Shown here one piece after another: positions 43,408 to 52,570 of a stretch of DNA of 64,000 nt (positions are counted from its first letter, which is position 1; every line of letters starts with the position of its first letter). Source of the stretch: Thalassovita litoralis (GTDB lineage: Bacteria; Pseudomonadota; Alphaproteobacteria; Rhodobacterales; Rhodobacteraceae); NCBI RefSeq assembly GCF_900182725.1, contig NZ_FXTO01000006.1:103913-167912 (forward strand), given 5' to 3'. Under the pieces are notes generated by a model. That model did no database searches and was not told where the DNA came from. It was given only the letters and a program-made list of their open reading frames with translations. Made by a program: the position numbers and the translations under genes.

Positions 43408-44220
43408 TCAGGCCGCCGGGGCGGTATCGAACCGGAAGCTGGATGCGGTGACGCCGCCAAAAATGTCTTTCTGGTGGTAGGTCTGGGTCATCTGGTCGTT
43501 TTCCGCTGCGCCAAGGGCCGCGAAAAGCGGGACAAGGTGATCTTCGCGGGCGTGACAGGTGCGAGCATAGGGGGCCAGTTCCCACCCCATCAATTCTTCG
43601 GTCCGTTGCGCGGGGGGCAGGGCCAGCGTGGTGGTCAGCCATTTGTCAAATTCATCTGACGGAACCTTGGCCCCCGGTCCGAACAGGCCCAGATTGTGAT
43701 AGGACAGGCCCGAACCGACAATCAGCACGCCCTGATCGCGTAGCGGGGCTAGGGCGCGGCCCAGTTCAAAATGTTCCGCCGGATCGTAATGTGACCGCAT
43801 GGACACCTGAAACAGCGGAATATTGGCCTGCGGATACATCACATAGGCAGGCACAAAGGTGCCGTGATCAAAGCCCTGTTTGTCATCCAGCCGGGTTGGC
43901 AGACCGGCGGCGCGGATCAGGTCAGCCGCCTGCTCAGCGATTTGCGGCGCGCCGGGGGCAGGGTATTTGATCTGATAGGTTTCAGGCGGAAAACCGGAAT
44001 AGTCATAGACCATCGGCGGCTGGGCAGAGTGCATTACGGCATAGTCCGGGCCTTCCCAGTGGCCGGAAATCATCAGGATTGCCTTGGGCGTGGTGCCGAT
44101 TTCGGCGGGCATTGCGGCCAGCGATTGTGCCAGCGGGTCCAAGGCCTGTGCCATTTGCGGAATCCACGGCCACGGGCCGCCACCATGCGAGATAAAGTAG
44201 GTCGGAAGCGTCTGTGTCAT
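43408..44220 (-). CDS. Class III extradiol dioxygenase (4,5-DOPA dioxygenase family)
   Basis: A 270-residue LigB/DODA-type enzyme. Metal ligands and catalytic His are in YFISHGGGPWPW, SGHWEGPDYAVMHS, FDHGTFVPAYVMYPQ and GSGLSYHNLG. Bacterial members (YgiD-like) ring-cleave catechols such as DOPA, but their physiological substrates are mostly unknown. The start is the ATG at MTQTLPTYFISHG after AGAGG; upstream codons are rejected as non-family sequence. It is single-gene and convergent with the D-Glu operon. Confidence 0.9.
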   Translation of the reverse strand: MTQTLPTYFISHGGGPWPWIPQMAQALDPLAQSLAAMPAEIGTTPKAILMISGHWEGPDYAVMHSAQPPMVYDYSGFPPETYQIKYPAPGAPQIAEQAADLIRAAGLPTRLDDKQGFDHGTFVPAYVMYPQANIPLFQVSMRSHYDPAEHFELGRALAPLRDQGVLIVGSGLSYHNLGLFGPGAKVPSDEFDKWLTTTLALPPAQRTEELMGWELAPYARTCHAREDHLVPLFAALGAAENDQMTQTYHQKDIFGGVTASSFRFDTAPAA

Positions 44221-44351
44221 TTGGGCCTCTGGGTGAAATGAGGAACGTTTGTCTGACACGGAAGATAAGCGAAATGCGGAGGTTTACATAGGGACACGCA
44301 CCCACAGGGCATGTGCGAATTTGCTGAATGTTTCTGCGCGCCGGGTGGTTT

Positions 44352-44371
44352 GGTGCGTGAGGTCACGCACC
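44352..44371. repeat. Perfect 9-bp inverted repeat
   Basis: GGTGCGTGA, GG, TCACGCACC, 17 bases beyond the DUF1244 stop and 132 bases upstream of the dioxygenase start. No U-tract follows on either strand, so it may be a protein-binding site for the dioxygenase promoter or a 3-prime hairpin of the DUF1244 operon. Confidence 0.6.
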
Positions 44372-44387
44372 AATCAGGGCGGTGCCG

Positions 44388-44702
44388 TTATTTCGGTTCC
44401 CCGACATTTTCGGCGAAGGCCTTTTTGAATGCGGCCTGTTTATCGGCGTCCGCCTCGGTCTGGAATTGGGCCTTCCAGTCGTCATACGGCATCCCGTAAT
44501 AGATTTCGCGGGCCTCGTCCTTGGTCATGTCGATGCCGCGGGCATTGGCGGCTTCCTGATACCAGCGGGACAGGCAGTTGCGGCAGAAGCCCGCCATGTT
44601 CATCAGGTCGATATTCTGAACATCGGTGCGTTTTTCCATCAGGTGTTCGCGCAGCGCACGAAAGGCGGCGGCTTCGATTTCAATCCGGGTTTGGTCGTCC
44701 AT
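44388..44702 (-). CDS. DUF1244 family protein
   Basis: A 104-residue alpha-helical protein. EIEAAAFRALREHLMEKRTDVQNIDLMNMAGFCRNCLSRWY (key part GFCRNCLSRW with two Cys) and GIDMTKDEAREIYYGMPYDDW are the family signature. No biochemical role is known; the Cys pair may bind a metal. The start follows AAGGAGACAGAT. It is the last gene of a three-gene minus-strand run with CHMI and N-formylglutamate amidohydrolase (gaps of 10 and 4 bases). Confidence 0.9.
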   Translation of the reverse strand: MDDQTRIEIEAAAFRALREHLMEKRTDVQNIDLMNMAGFCRNCLSRWYQEAANARGIDMTKDEAREIYYGMPYDDWKAQFQTEADADKQAAFKKAFAENVGEPK

Positions 44703-44712
44703 ATCTGTCTCC

Positions 44713-45057
44713 TTACAGCACGCGTTTGGCATAGCTGGGACCGTGCATGTCGTTGCATTCCACGGTCAGGCTGCCGACGTCGGGCAGGGCGTCATTCATG
44801 ACGTTTAGCACAAGTGCGGTCAGGTCCGCCTTTGTCTGATCGTCGCGGCCCGGCAGCAGGCGCAAATCTGCGTGGGCAAAGCTTTGGGGTTCGGTGCCGA
44901 TGACAAAGCAATCATGCGGACGGGTGCGGATTTTCAGGCTTTCGGGATGCGGAATGGCCGGGTGGGCCGCCAGCGCATCGAATAGTGCGCGGCACAGAGC
45001 CGGGAAATCGTGGCTGTTTTCCAATCCGGCGGCGTGGTCGATGATGACATGGGGCAC
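44713..45057 (-). CDS. 5-carboxymethyl-2-hydroxymuconate isomerase-like protein
   Basis: A 114-residue tautomerase-superfamily protein of the HpaF/CHMI type. After Met removal it would begin with the catalytic Pro1 (PHVIIDHAAGLENSHDF). IKTRTRPHDCF-like basic residues appear in KIRTRPHDCFVIG, and VECNDMHGPSYAKRV closes the chain as in CHMI. In homoprotocatechuate degradation CHMI isomerises an extradiol product; the other hpa genes are absent, so its role here is unclear. Confidence 0.8.
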   Translation of the reverse strand: MPHVIIDHAAGLENSHDFPALCRALFDALAAHPAIPHPESLKIRTRPHDCFVIGTEPQSFAHADLRLLPGRDDQTKADLTALVLNVMNDALPDVGSLTVECNDMHGPSYAKRVL

Positions 45058-45061
45058 TTGC

Positions 45062-45802
45062 TCAGGCTCCGCAATCTTGCAGCGCGGCTTGTAGGATGGG
45101 GGCCAGACGTGCGCCCCAATCGGCCTGTTGCTGCGGGGTTTCGATCAGATCATTTCGCAGTTCGATCAGCACATTCGGGCGCTGCCATGCGATTGCGTGG
45201 CGGGCGATGGCGTCACCGGGCAGGTGGCCCCCATAAGGCTCGTTTTCCCCAACGCACAGGTCCGGTTCGGCGTGCAACCGCTGGATCAGCGGTTTGGACA
45301 GTCGCGTATCGGCGGCATAGAGGATGCCGATGTGCCACGGGCGCGGTTCGCGGCCCTGTAGTTGCCGGGTGAAGCTGTGGATGGATACGATCACGGTATC
45401 GTCCCGCCGTGCCGCCAGTTTTGTCAGCGCCGTGTGATAGGGGCGATAACAGGCGTTCAGCCGCTTTTCCAATTCTTCTGGACCGGCGTGGCGGTTGGCG
45501 GGGATGATGGTGCCGTCATACAGCTTCATCAGCAGGGTCGGATCATCCTCGCCCCGGTTCGGGTCGATCACAAGGCGCGAGAAGTTGGACAGGATCGCGG
45601 GGCCATCCAGCGCCTGTGCCAGTGCCTTGGATACGCCCGCCGCGCCGGGATCAAAGGCGATGTGGCGGTTCATATCGCCAGAGGCCAGCCCCAGCGACCC
45701 GTTGTTGACAAAGGGCGGTACGGTGTTGGCGGCATGGTCACATGTGACCAGCCAGCGCGAGGGGCGATCAGCCCCGATAATTTCATAGGGTTCGTAGGTC
45801 AT
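45062..45802 (-). CDS. N-formylglutamate amidohydrolase family protein
   Basis: A 246-residue zinc-dependent deformylase-like enzyme. Conserved blocks are LVTCDHAANTVP, HIAFDPGAAGVSKALA, SRLVIDPNRGEDDP, TVIVSIHSFTRQ, ENEPYGGHLPGDAI and LIELRNDLIETP. The family includes HutG of histidine catabolism and related N-formyl-amino acid amidohydrolases; without hut genes nearby, substrate is uncertain. It heads a tight three-gene minus-strand operon with CHMI and DUF1244. Confidence 0.9.
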   Translation of the reverse strand: MTYEPYEIIGADRPSRWLVTCDHAANTVPPFVNNGSLGLASGDMNRHIAFDPGAAGVSKALAQALDGPAILSNFSRLVIDPNRGEDDPTLLMKLYDGTIIPANRHAGPEELEKRLNACYRPYHTALTKLAARRDDTVIVSIHSFTRQLQGREPRPWHIGILYAADTRLSKPLIQRLHAEPDLCVGENEPYGGHLPGDAIARHAIAWQRPNVLIELRNDLIETPQQQADWGARLAPILQAALQDCGA

Positions 45803-45937
45803 AATGATTTCACACGTTTCCCTGACGCTTTAGGATAAATTTGCCGGGAATGGAATTGTTCCTGCGGATACAGCGGGTATAAGTTAGCGGTAACAGAAGA
45901 AAACGCGCGCCATGCGCCACCAGGACGGACAAACAGG

Positions 45938-47383
45938 ATGAAGCGGCATCGGAATGTGAAAATCGTGGCTACGTTGGGGCCAGCCTCGGATACATATGAT
46001 ATGATCCGGGCGCTGCACGAGGCCGGGGCAGACGTGTTCCGCCTGAACATGAGCCACGGCAGCCATGACGAAATTCGCGAACGGTACGCGATGATCCGCC
46101 AGGTTGAGCAGGATTTGGGCAGCCCCATCGGTGTTTTGGCCGATTTGCAGGGGCCGAAGCTGCGGGTAGGTGTTTTCGCCAACGGGTCCGAGGAATTGGC
46201 GGAAGGCGCTGCATTCCGGCTGGATCTGGATACAGCTGACGGGGATGGCCAGCGGGTTTGTCTGCCCCACCCCGAGATTTTCGCTGCATTGGAACCGGGG
46301 GCATCGCTGTTGGTGAATGACGGGAAAATCCGCCTGAAGGTCACGGATTGCGGCGCGGATTACGCCAATTGCACCGTGGTCACGGGTGGAACGATTTCCA
46401 ACCGCAAGGGCGTAAATGTCCCTGATGTGGTGCTGCCGCTGGCCGCGCTGTCGGACAAGGATCGCGCCGATCTGGAATTTGTCTGCGACCTAGGGGTGGA
46501 TTGGCTGGCGCTGTCCTTTGTGCAGCGCCCCGAGGATGTGCAGGAAGCGCGGGCGCTGGCCAAAGGCCGGGCGGCGATCCTGTCGAAGATTGAAAAACCG
46601 TCGGCGGTGAAATGTTTTGACGATATTCTGGCGGTCAGTGATGGCGTTATGGTGGCGCGGGGCGATTTGGGGGTGGAATTGCCTGTCAGCCATGTCCCGC
46701 CAATCCAGAAACGGCTGGTGCGTAAATGCCGGGCGGCGGCAAAGCCGGTGATCGTGGCCACGCAAATGTTGGAAAGCATGATCGAATCACCCATGCCCAC
46801 GCGGGCCGAAGTGTCCGATGTGGCAACCGCGATCTACGAAGGCGCGGATGCGGTGATGCTGAGCGCGGAATCGGCCGCGGGCCAATACCCCATCGAAGCC
46901 GTAACCACGATGAGCAATGTCGCGACCGAGGTGGAAAGCGATCCGACCTATACGGAGATCATCGAAGCCTCGCGCCATGCCAAGCGCAGCACGGTGGCGG
47001 ACGGGATCGTGGCCGCCGCGCGCGAGATTGCGGAAACGACCGACATCAAAGCGATTTGCTGCTACACCGAATCCGGCACTACGGCGCTGTTGACCGCGCG
47101 GGAACGCCCCCGCGTGCCGATCATTGCCATGACCAGCCTGCGGCGCACGGCGCGGCGGTTGGCACTAAGCTGGGGCACCAATTGCGTCATGTCGGAGGAG
47201 GTGACGCGGTTTAAGCAGGCTGTCGTCAGCGCCGCCCGCGCGGCCCGCTCCGAAGGGTTCGCCACCGCCGAGGATCAGATTCTTGTGGTGGCGGGTGTGC
47301 CGTTCAACGTGCCGGGGACCACGAATATCCTGCGCGTTGCCCCATGCGAGGAACGTTTGATTTACGCCTCTGACCCAGAGTAA
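45938..47383 (+). CDS. pyk: Pyruvate kinase
   Basis: A 481-residue glycolytic enzyme converting PEP and ADP to pyruvate and ATP. Key parts: KIVATLGPASDTYDMIRALHEAGADVFRLNMSHG (core VFRLNMSHG), DLQGPKLRVG, ILSKIEKPSAV with catalytic Lys, VMVARGDLGVELP with metal ligands, KPVIVATQMLESMIESP, and a C-terminal allosteric-type domain from ~350 (AICCYTESGTTALL). Divergent from the N-formylglutamate amidohydrolase operon. Full length for the family. Confidence 0.97.
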   Translation: MKRHRNVKIVATLGPASDTYDMIRALHEAGADVFRLNMSHGSHDEIRERYAMIRQVEQDLGSPIGVLADLQGPKLRVGVFANGSEELAEGAAFRLDLDTADGDGQRVCLPHPEIFAALEPGASLLVNDGKIRLKVTDCGADYANCTVVTGGTISNRKGVNVPDVVLPLAALSDKDRADLEFVCDLGVDWLALSFVQRPEDVQEARALAKGRAAILSKIEKPSAVKCFDDILAVSDGVMVARGDLGVELPVSHVPPIQKRLVRKCRAAAKPVIVATQMLESMIESPMPTRAEVSDVATAIYEGADAVMLSAESAAGQYPIEAVTTMSNVATEVESDPTYTEIIEASRHAKRSTVADGIVAAAREIAETTDIKAICCYTESGTTALLTARERPRVPIIAMTSLRRTARRLALSWGTNCVMSEEVTRFKQAVVSAARAARSEGFATAEDQILVVAGVPFNVPGTTNILRVAPCEERLIYASDPE

Positions 47384-47415
47384 CCTGCGCTGGTTTAAAT
47401 GTGGGAGTAAGAGTT

Positions 47416-47637
47416 ATGGACCCGGATACGGTTTTTGTAATGGGGCTGTTTATCGCTATCTTTTCGGTTCCGTCGATGGTGTCAGCATGGAGCGACGGGC
47501 ATGTGCCTCGCGTGGCATCCGTGGTGGCGATTCTGGGGGGTGCCATGATGGTGTGGGCGCATTCCCAGAAGGTTGGCGGCTATAGTTTCGATGAAATTCC
47601 CGATCTGATCGTGAAAGTTGCGGGAAAATTCATCTGA
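47416..47637 (+). CDS. Small membrane protein, unknown function
   Basis: A 73-residue protein with two hydrophobic helices ([18 protein letters not shown] and [18 protein letters not shown]) and an amphipathic end ([16 protein letters not shown]). An ATG preceded by GGGAGTAAGAG was preferred over an in-frame GTG 15 bases upstream. It follows pyk by 32 bases and precedes the rpmI leader; similar small ORFs occur near pyk in Rhodobacterales, but no function is known. Confidence 0.7.
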   Translation: MDPDTVFVMGLFIAIFSVPSMVSAWSDGHVPRVASVVAILGGAMMVWAHSQKVGGYSFDEIPDLIVKVAGKFI

Positions 47638-47651
47638 ATTGCTCTTGCCAC

Positions 47652-47683
47652 AGGGGGAAAGCGCCAGTATACGCACCCCCTGT
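47652..47683 (+). promoter_or_regulatory. Hairpin in the rpmI-rplT leader
   Basis: ACAGGGGG and CCCCCTGT enclose a 16-18-base loop between the small membrane gene and rpmI. No U-tract follows (CTGCGCG), so it is not a simple terminator; L35-L20 operons are often autoregulated by L20 binding to leader RNA, for which this hairpin is a candidate part. Confidence 0.4.
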
Positions 47684-47750
47684 CTGCGCGACCGGCCTAA
47701 GAGGCATGCCGAGTCGTGTGTTCACCGTTGAAAAAGACAAGGAGACGGAA

Positions 47751-47951
47751 ATGCCCAAGATGAAGACCAAATCGAGCGCCAAAAAGCGCTTCAAGGTGAC
47801 GGCCACTGGTAAAGTCATCGCTGGTCAGGCCGGCAAGCGCCACGGCATGATCAAACGCCACAAGAAATTCATTCGCGACGCTCGCGGCACCACCACGCTG
47901 TCCGCACCCGACGCCAAGATCGTCAAGGGCTACATGCCCTACGACCGCTAA
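47751..47951 (+). CDS. rpmI: 50S ribosomal protein L35
   Basis: A 66-residue ribosomal protein: [22 protein letters not shown] is the bL35 signature and the basic [17 protein letters not shown] follows. The ATG after AAGGAGACGGAA is the family start. Followed by rplT after 14 bases. infC, often the first gene of this operon in other bacteria, is not adjacent here. Confidence 0.98.
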   Translation: MPKMKTKSSAKKRFKVTATGKVIAGQAGKRHGMIKRHKKFIRDARGTTTLSAPDAKIVKGYMPYDR

Positions 47952-47965
47952 GAGGAGATTGATCA

Positions 47966-48328
47966 ATGTCCCGCGTCAAAGGTGGAACCACGACCCACGC
48001 CCGTCACAAGAAAGTCATCAAGGCCGCAAAAGGCTATTATGGCCGCCGCAAGAACACCTTCAAGGTGGCGCGTCAGGCTGTTGACAAGGCAAACCAATAC
48101 GCAACCCGTGACCGTAAGAACCGCAAGCGGAATTTCCGCGCGCTGTGGATTCAGCGGATCAACGCGGCTGTGCGTGCGCATGATGAATCGCTGACCTACT
48201 CGCGCTTCATCAACGGCCTGAATCTGGCTGGCGTCGAAGTCGACCGTAAGGTTCTGGCCGATCTGGCCGTACACGAACCTGCCGCGTTTGAAGCCATCGT
48301 CGAAAAGGCGAAGGCCGCGCTCGCGTAA
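47966..48328 (+). CDS. rplT: 50S ribosomal protein L20
   Basis: A 120-residue bL20, needed for early 50S assembly. [34 protein letters not shown] (core [16 protein letters not shown]) and [21 protein letters not shown] are diagnostic. The ATG follows AAGAGGAG. In many bacteria L20 represses this operon through its leader RNA. It is followed by a strong hairpin and then pheS. Confidence 0.98.
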   Translation: MSRVKGGTTTHARHKKVIKAAKGYYGRRKNTFKVARQAVDKANQYATRDRKNRKRNFRALWIQRINAAVRAHDESLTYSRFINGLNLAGVEVDRKVLADLAVHEPAAFEAIVEKAKAALA

Positions 48329-48352
48329 GCCCAATCTGGGTGACACAGTATT

Positions 48353-48395
48353 GAAGCCGCGGACCTTTTGGGGTCTCGCGGCTTCTTGCGTTTTG
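48353..48395 (+). terminator. Terminator/attenuator between rplT and pheS
   Basis: GAAGCCGCG GACC / GGTC CGCGGCTTC stem with one bulged T and loop TTTTG, followed by TTGCGTTTT. It lies 25 bases after rplT and 45 before pheS, so it may end the ribosomal operon or act as an attenuator for pheST. Confidence 0.7.
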
Positions 48396-48439
48396 GGCCT
48401 GCGCTGGGTAGCAGGGTTCCAACGGAAACGGAGGGTCGG

Positions 48440-49510
48440 ATGGACGATCTGAGAGACAAGTATCTGGGCGCGATTGCTGGCGCCGGGGATGAAAACGCGC
48501 TGGAAGACATTCGTCTGCAAGCCGTCGGCAAAAAGGGCGAAGTCGCGCTGAAAATGCGTGAACTGGGCAAAATGACCCCCGAGGAACGGCAGGTCATGGG
48601 GCCGAAGCTGAACGCGCTGAAGGACGAGATTAACTCGGCGCTGTCGGCCAAGAAAACTGCGCTGGCCGATGTCGCGCTGGATGAACGCCTGCGCACCGAA
48701 TGGCTGGACGTGACCCTGCCGGGTCGTCAGCGGCGTCAGGGCACGATTCACCCGGTCAGCCAAGTGACCGAGGAAGTGACCGCGATTTTTGCCGATATGG
48801 GGTTCAGCGTGGCCGAAGGCCCGCGCGTGGAAACCGATTGGTATAACTTTGACGCGCTGAATATTCCGGGCCACCACCCCGCGCGGGCGGAAATGGACAC
48901 GTTCTATATGCACCGCGCGGAAGGCGACGATCGCCCGCCGCATGTGCTGCGCACGCATACCAGCCCGGTTCAAATCCGGTCGATGGAAAAACAGGGCGCG
49001 CCGATCCGCATCATCTGCCCCGGTGGCGTGTATCGCTGTGACTATGACCAGACCCACACCCCGATGTTCCATCAGGTCGAAGGGCTGGCGCTGGACAAGA
49101 ATATCTCGATGGCGAACCTGAAATGGGTGCTAGAGGAATTCTTCTCGGCCTTCTTCGGAACCCATGTGAAAACCCGGTTCCGCGCCTCGCATTTCCCGTT
49201 CACGGAACCGTCCGCCGAGGTGGATATTCAGTGCCGTTGGGAAAACGGGTCTGTCAAAGTCGGCGAAGGCGATGACTGGCTAGAGGTACTGGGGTCCGGC
49301 ATGGTGCATCCCAAGGTGCTGGAAGCGGGCGGGATTGACCCGAACGAATATCAGGGCTTTGCCTTTGGCATCGGGATCGACCGTCTGGCGATGCTGAAAT
49401 ACGGCATCCCTGATTTGCGGGCCTTCTTCGATTCCGACCTGCGCTGGCTGCGCCACTATGGCTTTGCTTCGCTGGACGTGCCGACCTTGCATGGTGGGCT
49501 GTCGCGGTGA
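48440..49510 (+). CDS. pheS: Phenylalanyl-tRNA synthetase subunit alpha
   Basis: A 356-residue class II synthetase subunit. An N-terminal coiled coil (~1-85) precedes [79 protein letters not shown] and the motif-3 [14 protein letters not shown]. The ATG follows CGGAGGG. Its stop overlaps a GTG start of an unrelated small gene rather than being followed directly by pheT, which is unusual. Confidence 0.97.
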   Translation: MDDLRDKYLGAIAGAGDENALEDIRLQAVGKKGEVALKMRELGKMTPEERQVMGPKLNALKDEINSALSAKKTALADVALDERLRTEWLDVTLPGRQRRQGTIHPVSQVTEEVTAIFADMGFSVAEGPRVETDWYNFDALNIPGHHPARAEMDTFYMHRAEGDDRPPHVLRTHTSPVQIRSMEKQGAPIRIICPGGVYRCDYDQTHTPMFHQVEGLALDKNISMANLKWVLEEFFSAFFGTHVKTRFRASHFPFTEPSAEVDIQCRWENGSVKVGEGDDWLEVLGSGMVHPKVLEAGGIDPNEYQGFAFGIGIDRLAMLKYGIPDLRAFFDSDLRWLRHYGFASLDVPTLHGGLSR

Positions 49511-50100
49511 GTACTCACGAGACAATCACGGCATGTGAAAACGTGTGCCGCGATCTAAAACTCACACTACTCTCGGATCCACGCGTGTTGCAGGGTTTGC
49601 TAACAGTTCTGGCTGCGATCATAGCCTCTGTAACGGCTCTCTATGTCGCGAAACGGGTATATCCAGAGCAAAAGCGGATAGACCATGCAAATGACATGCT
49701 TAAAGAAAAGCGGGAGGCTTACAGGAAGTTTCTCGGCGGAATGAACGCCGTTTTTACGGCAATTGTTCAAACCGATTTTGAGAAAGCTAAGCTAAACACG
49801 CATGAACTGCACGCCTTGGGTAGTGATTTCTTGTGTTTCGCATCTCCGGAAGTAGCGGCCTCCGCTCGCCACTATTTAGACTGTATGCAGGACTACAGGC
49901 AAAAGCGGTTTAAAAAAGTCAATGGAAGCCTTGTCTCTTGGAAAGATGAGGGTGTCCAACAGGCAAAGAAAGCGACCGAACGGGCGCGGGCGAATACAAT
50001 ATCTGCTATTCGAAGTGACCTTTTGGGTTTCGAAAATAGTGGAAACGATCAAGCGGTATCCGCGTTTTTCCCAAATTCTTATGAAGGGGATATTAAATGA
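49507..50100 (+). CDS. Orphan membrane-anchored coiled-coil protein inserted between pheS and pheT
   Basis: A 197-residue product I do not recognise. Residues ~27-53 form one membrane helix ([20 protein letters not shown]), followed by a charged, helical cytoplasmic part ([53 protein letters not shown]). It starts with GTG overlapping the pheS stop (GTGA) and ends with its TGA inside the pheT start (ATGA), so it is translated as part of the operon. Its codons are clearly more A+T-rich than the flanking synthetase genes, pointing to recent acquisition. No signal for a particular function. Confidence 0.75.
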   Translation: MSTHETITACENVCRDLKLTLLSDPRVLQGLLTVLAAIIASVTALYVAKRVYPEQKRIDHANDMLKEKREAYRKFLGGMNAVFTAIVQTDFEKAKLNTHELHALGSDFLCFASPEVAASARHYLDCMQDYRQKRFKKVNGSLVSWKDEGVQQAKKATERARANTISAIRSDLLGFENSGNDQAVSAFFPNSYEGDIK

Positions 50101-52496
50101 AATTCACCCTCTCCTGGCTGAAAGAGCACCTGGATACTCAGGCTAGCCTTGATGACATCCTTGACGCCCTGACCGATCTGGGTCTGGAAGTGGAAGGGGT
50201 CGAAGACCCCGCCGCGAAGCTGTCCAGCTTTACCTTGGCCAAGGTCAAACATGCCGAACAGCACCCCGATGCGGATCGTCTGCGCGTGTGTACCGTGGAA
50301 ACCGACGAAGGCGACAAACAGATCGTTTGCGGCGCGCCGAACGCCCGCGCGGGGATCACCGTGGTTCTGTGTAAACCCGGCGATTATGTCCCCGGTATTG
50401 ATGTCACGCTGAGCGTTGGCAACATTCGCGGCGTCGAAAGCCACGGGATGATGGCCTCGGAACGTGAACTGGAACTGTCGGACGAACATAACGGTATTAT
50501 CGAACTGCCCAGCGGTCAGGTCGGCCAGAAATTCACCGATTGGCTGGCGGAAAACGATCCGGCCAAGGTGGACCCGGTGATTGAAATCGCCATCACCCCG
50601 AACCGTCCCGATGCCTTGGGCGTGCGTGGTGTGGCGCTGGATCTGGCGGCGCGTGGTTTGGGTGTAATGAAACCCGCCAAAACCGCACAGATTGACGGCG
50701 GCTTCGCCTGCCCGATCACTGTCACGATTGACGAAGACACTCGTGAAAACGGCTGCGAGGTGTTCGCGGGCCGTCTGATCAAGGGCGTGAAAAACGGCCC
50801 CAGCCCCGCGTGGTTGCAGGCGCGGCTGAAAGCCATCGGCTTGCGCCCGATTTCCTGCCTTGTGGATGTGACCAACTTCTTCACCTATGACCGCAACCGC
50901 CCGCTGCACGTGTTCGATGCGGATAAGGTAAAGGGCGATCTGCGCGTCCACCGCACGCAGGGCGGCGAAACCATGCTGGGCCTGGATGAAAAGGATTACA
51001 CCTTTGGCGCGGGTCAGGTGGTGATTTCCGATGATGCTGGCGTGGAATCCATCGGCGGGATTATGGGCGGCGAAGTGTCGGGCTGTACCGATGACACCGT
51101 GAACGTGTTCCTTGAAGCGGCGGTTTGGGACCGTATCCAGATCGCCACCACGGGCCGCGCGTTGAAGATCAACACCGATGCCCGCTATCGCAACGAACGC
51201 GGGATCGACCCGGATTATAACATGCAGGCGCTGGATGATGCCACGCAGATGATCCTTGATCTGTGCGGGGGCGAGCCGTCGAATGTGACGGTGGCCGGTC
51301 AGGTGCCGGATGTCAGCCGCGCCTATCGTCTGGACGCGCAGCGCATTCAGTCGCTTGTGGGCATGGACATCCCCGAGGACGAACAGCGCCGTATCCTGAC
51401 CAGTCTGGGATTCCGGCTGGACGGCGACATGGCCTATGTCCCGTCATGGCGCCCCGATGTGATGGGCGAGGCTGATCTGGTCGAAGAAGTGGCGCGTGTC
51501 GCATCCTTGACCAAGTTGCAGGGTAAACCGCTGCCGCGTGCGCAGGCCGGTGTTCCCGCGCCGATCCTGTCCACCCGTCAGAAACGCGAACAGATCGCAC
51601 GGCGCACGGCTGCGGCCTTGGGCTATAATGAATGCGTGACCTATTCGTTCATTGATCAGGCCAGCGCGGCGGTTTTCGGCGGTGGCACCGATGCGACGAT
51701 GCTGGAAAACCCGATTTCTTCGGAAATGAGCCATATGCGCCCCGATCTGCTGGCCGGTCTGCTGCAAGCGGCGACCCGCAATCAGGCACGCGGTTTCATG
51801 GATATGGCCCTGTTCGAGGTTGGCCCGGTGTTCAGCGGCGGGGAACCGGGCGAACAGCGGTTGCAAATCGCGGGCATTCTGGTGGGTCGGACTGGCCCGA
51901 AAGACGTGCATGGCGCGGCCCGTCCGGTGGACCTGTTCGACGCCAAGGCAGATGCCGAGGCGCTGCTGGCCGCCATCGGCGCACCCGCCAAGGTGCAGGT
52001 CATGCGCAACGGCGCTGGCTGGTGGCATCCGGGGCGGCACGGGCAAATCTGTCTGGGTCCGAAAAAGGTGCTGGGCACCTTTGGCGAGGTACACCCCAAG
52101 GCGCTGACCGCGCTGGACGTAAAAGGGCCGGTTGTGGCCTTTACCCTGTGGCCCGAAGAGGTGCCAGAGCCGCGCAAGGTGGGATCGACCCGCCCGGCGC
52201 TGACGATCAGCGACTTGCAGGCGGTCGAACGGGACTTTGCCTTTGTCGTCGATACACAGGTCGAGGCGCTGACACTGGTCAACGCGGCGGCTGGATCGGA
52301 CAAGGCGCTGATCGAAGATGTGCGCGTCTTTGACCAGTTCATCGGTGGCAGCTTGGGCGAAGGCAAGAAATCCATCGCCATCACCGTGCGGATGCAGCCG
52401 ACCGAAAAGACCCTGACCGAAAAAGACATCGAGGCGGTCGCCGCCAAGATCGTTGAAAAGGTTGGCAAAGCCACGGGCGGCGTGCTGCGCGGCTAA
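50097..52496 (+). CDS. pheT: Phenylalanyl-tRNA synthetase subunit beta
   Basis: A 799-residue multidomain subunit of the (alpha-beta)2 synthetase. [22 protein letters not shown] begins the chain; the tRNA-binding OB domain is at ~40-150 (KVKHAEQHPDADRLRVCTV), B3/B4 editing domain near ~210-390 (PISCLVDVTNFFTYDRNRPLHVFDADKV), B5 at ~400-480, the catalytic-like core at ~500-690, and the C-terminal anticodon-binding B8 domain (~705-799, AVERDFAFVVDTQVEALTL). A strong terminator follows. Confidence 0.97.
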   Translation: MKFTLSWLKEHLDTQASLDDILDALTDLGLEVEGVEDPAAKLSSFTLAKVKHAEQHPDADRLRVCTVETDEGDKQIVCGAPNARAGITVVLCKPGDYVPGIDVTLSVGNIRGVESHGMMASERELELSDEHNGIIELPSGQVGQKFTDWLAENDPAKVDPVIEIAITPNRPDALGVRGVALDLAARGLGVMKPAKTAQIDGGFACPITVTIDEDTRENGCEVFAGRLIKGVKNGPSPAWLQARLKAIGLRPISCLVDVTNFFTYDRNRPLHVFDADKVKGDLRVHRTQGGETMLGLDEKDYTFGAGQVVISDDAGVESIGGIMGGEVSGCTDDTVNVFLEAAVWDRIQIATTGRALKINTDARYRNERGIDPDYNMQALDDATQMILDLCGGEPSNVTVAGQVPDVSRAYRLDAQRIQSLVGMDIPEDEQRRILTSLGFRLDGDMAYVPSWRPDVMGEADLVEEVARVASLTKLQGKPLPRAQAGVPAPILSTRQKREQIARRTAAALGYNECVTYSFIDQASAAVFGGGTDATMLENPISSEMSHMRPDLLAGLLQAATRNQARGFMDMALFEVGPVFSGGEPGEQRLQIAGILVGRTGPKDVHGAARPVDLFDAKADAEALLAAIGAPAKVQVMRNGAGWWHPGRHGQICLGPKKVLGTFGEVHPKALTALDVKGPVVAFTLWPEEVPEPRKVGSTRPALTISDLQAVERDFAFVVDTQVEALTLVNAAAGSDKALIEDVRVFDQFIGGSLGEGKKSIAITVRMQPTEKTLTEKDIEAVAAKIVEKVGKATGGVLRG

Positions 52497-52521
52497 GGTC
52501 TGGGGCGATATCGTATAAACC

Positions 52522-52550
52522 AAAAAGGGGCGAGATACGCCCCTTTTTCA
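52522..52550 (+). terminator. Intrinsic terminator of the pheST operon
   Basis: AAAAAGGGGCG and CGCCCCTTTTT, an 11-bp perfect stem with a 5-base loop and its own U-tract, 25 bases after pheT. It abuts the first possible ATG of the next gene. Confidence 0.93.
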
Positions 52551-52570
52551 TGGCCGGAAAGGAACAGGAA

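Noticed and set aside
51444..52523. Long antisense frames over pheT
   Set aside because: Shadows of a well-supported essential gene.
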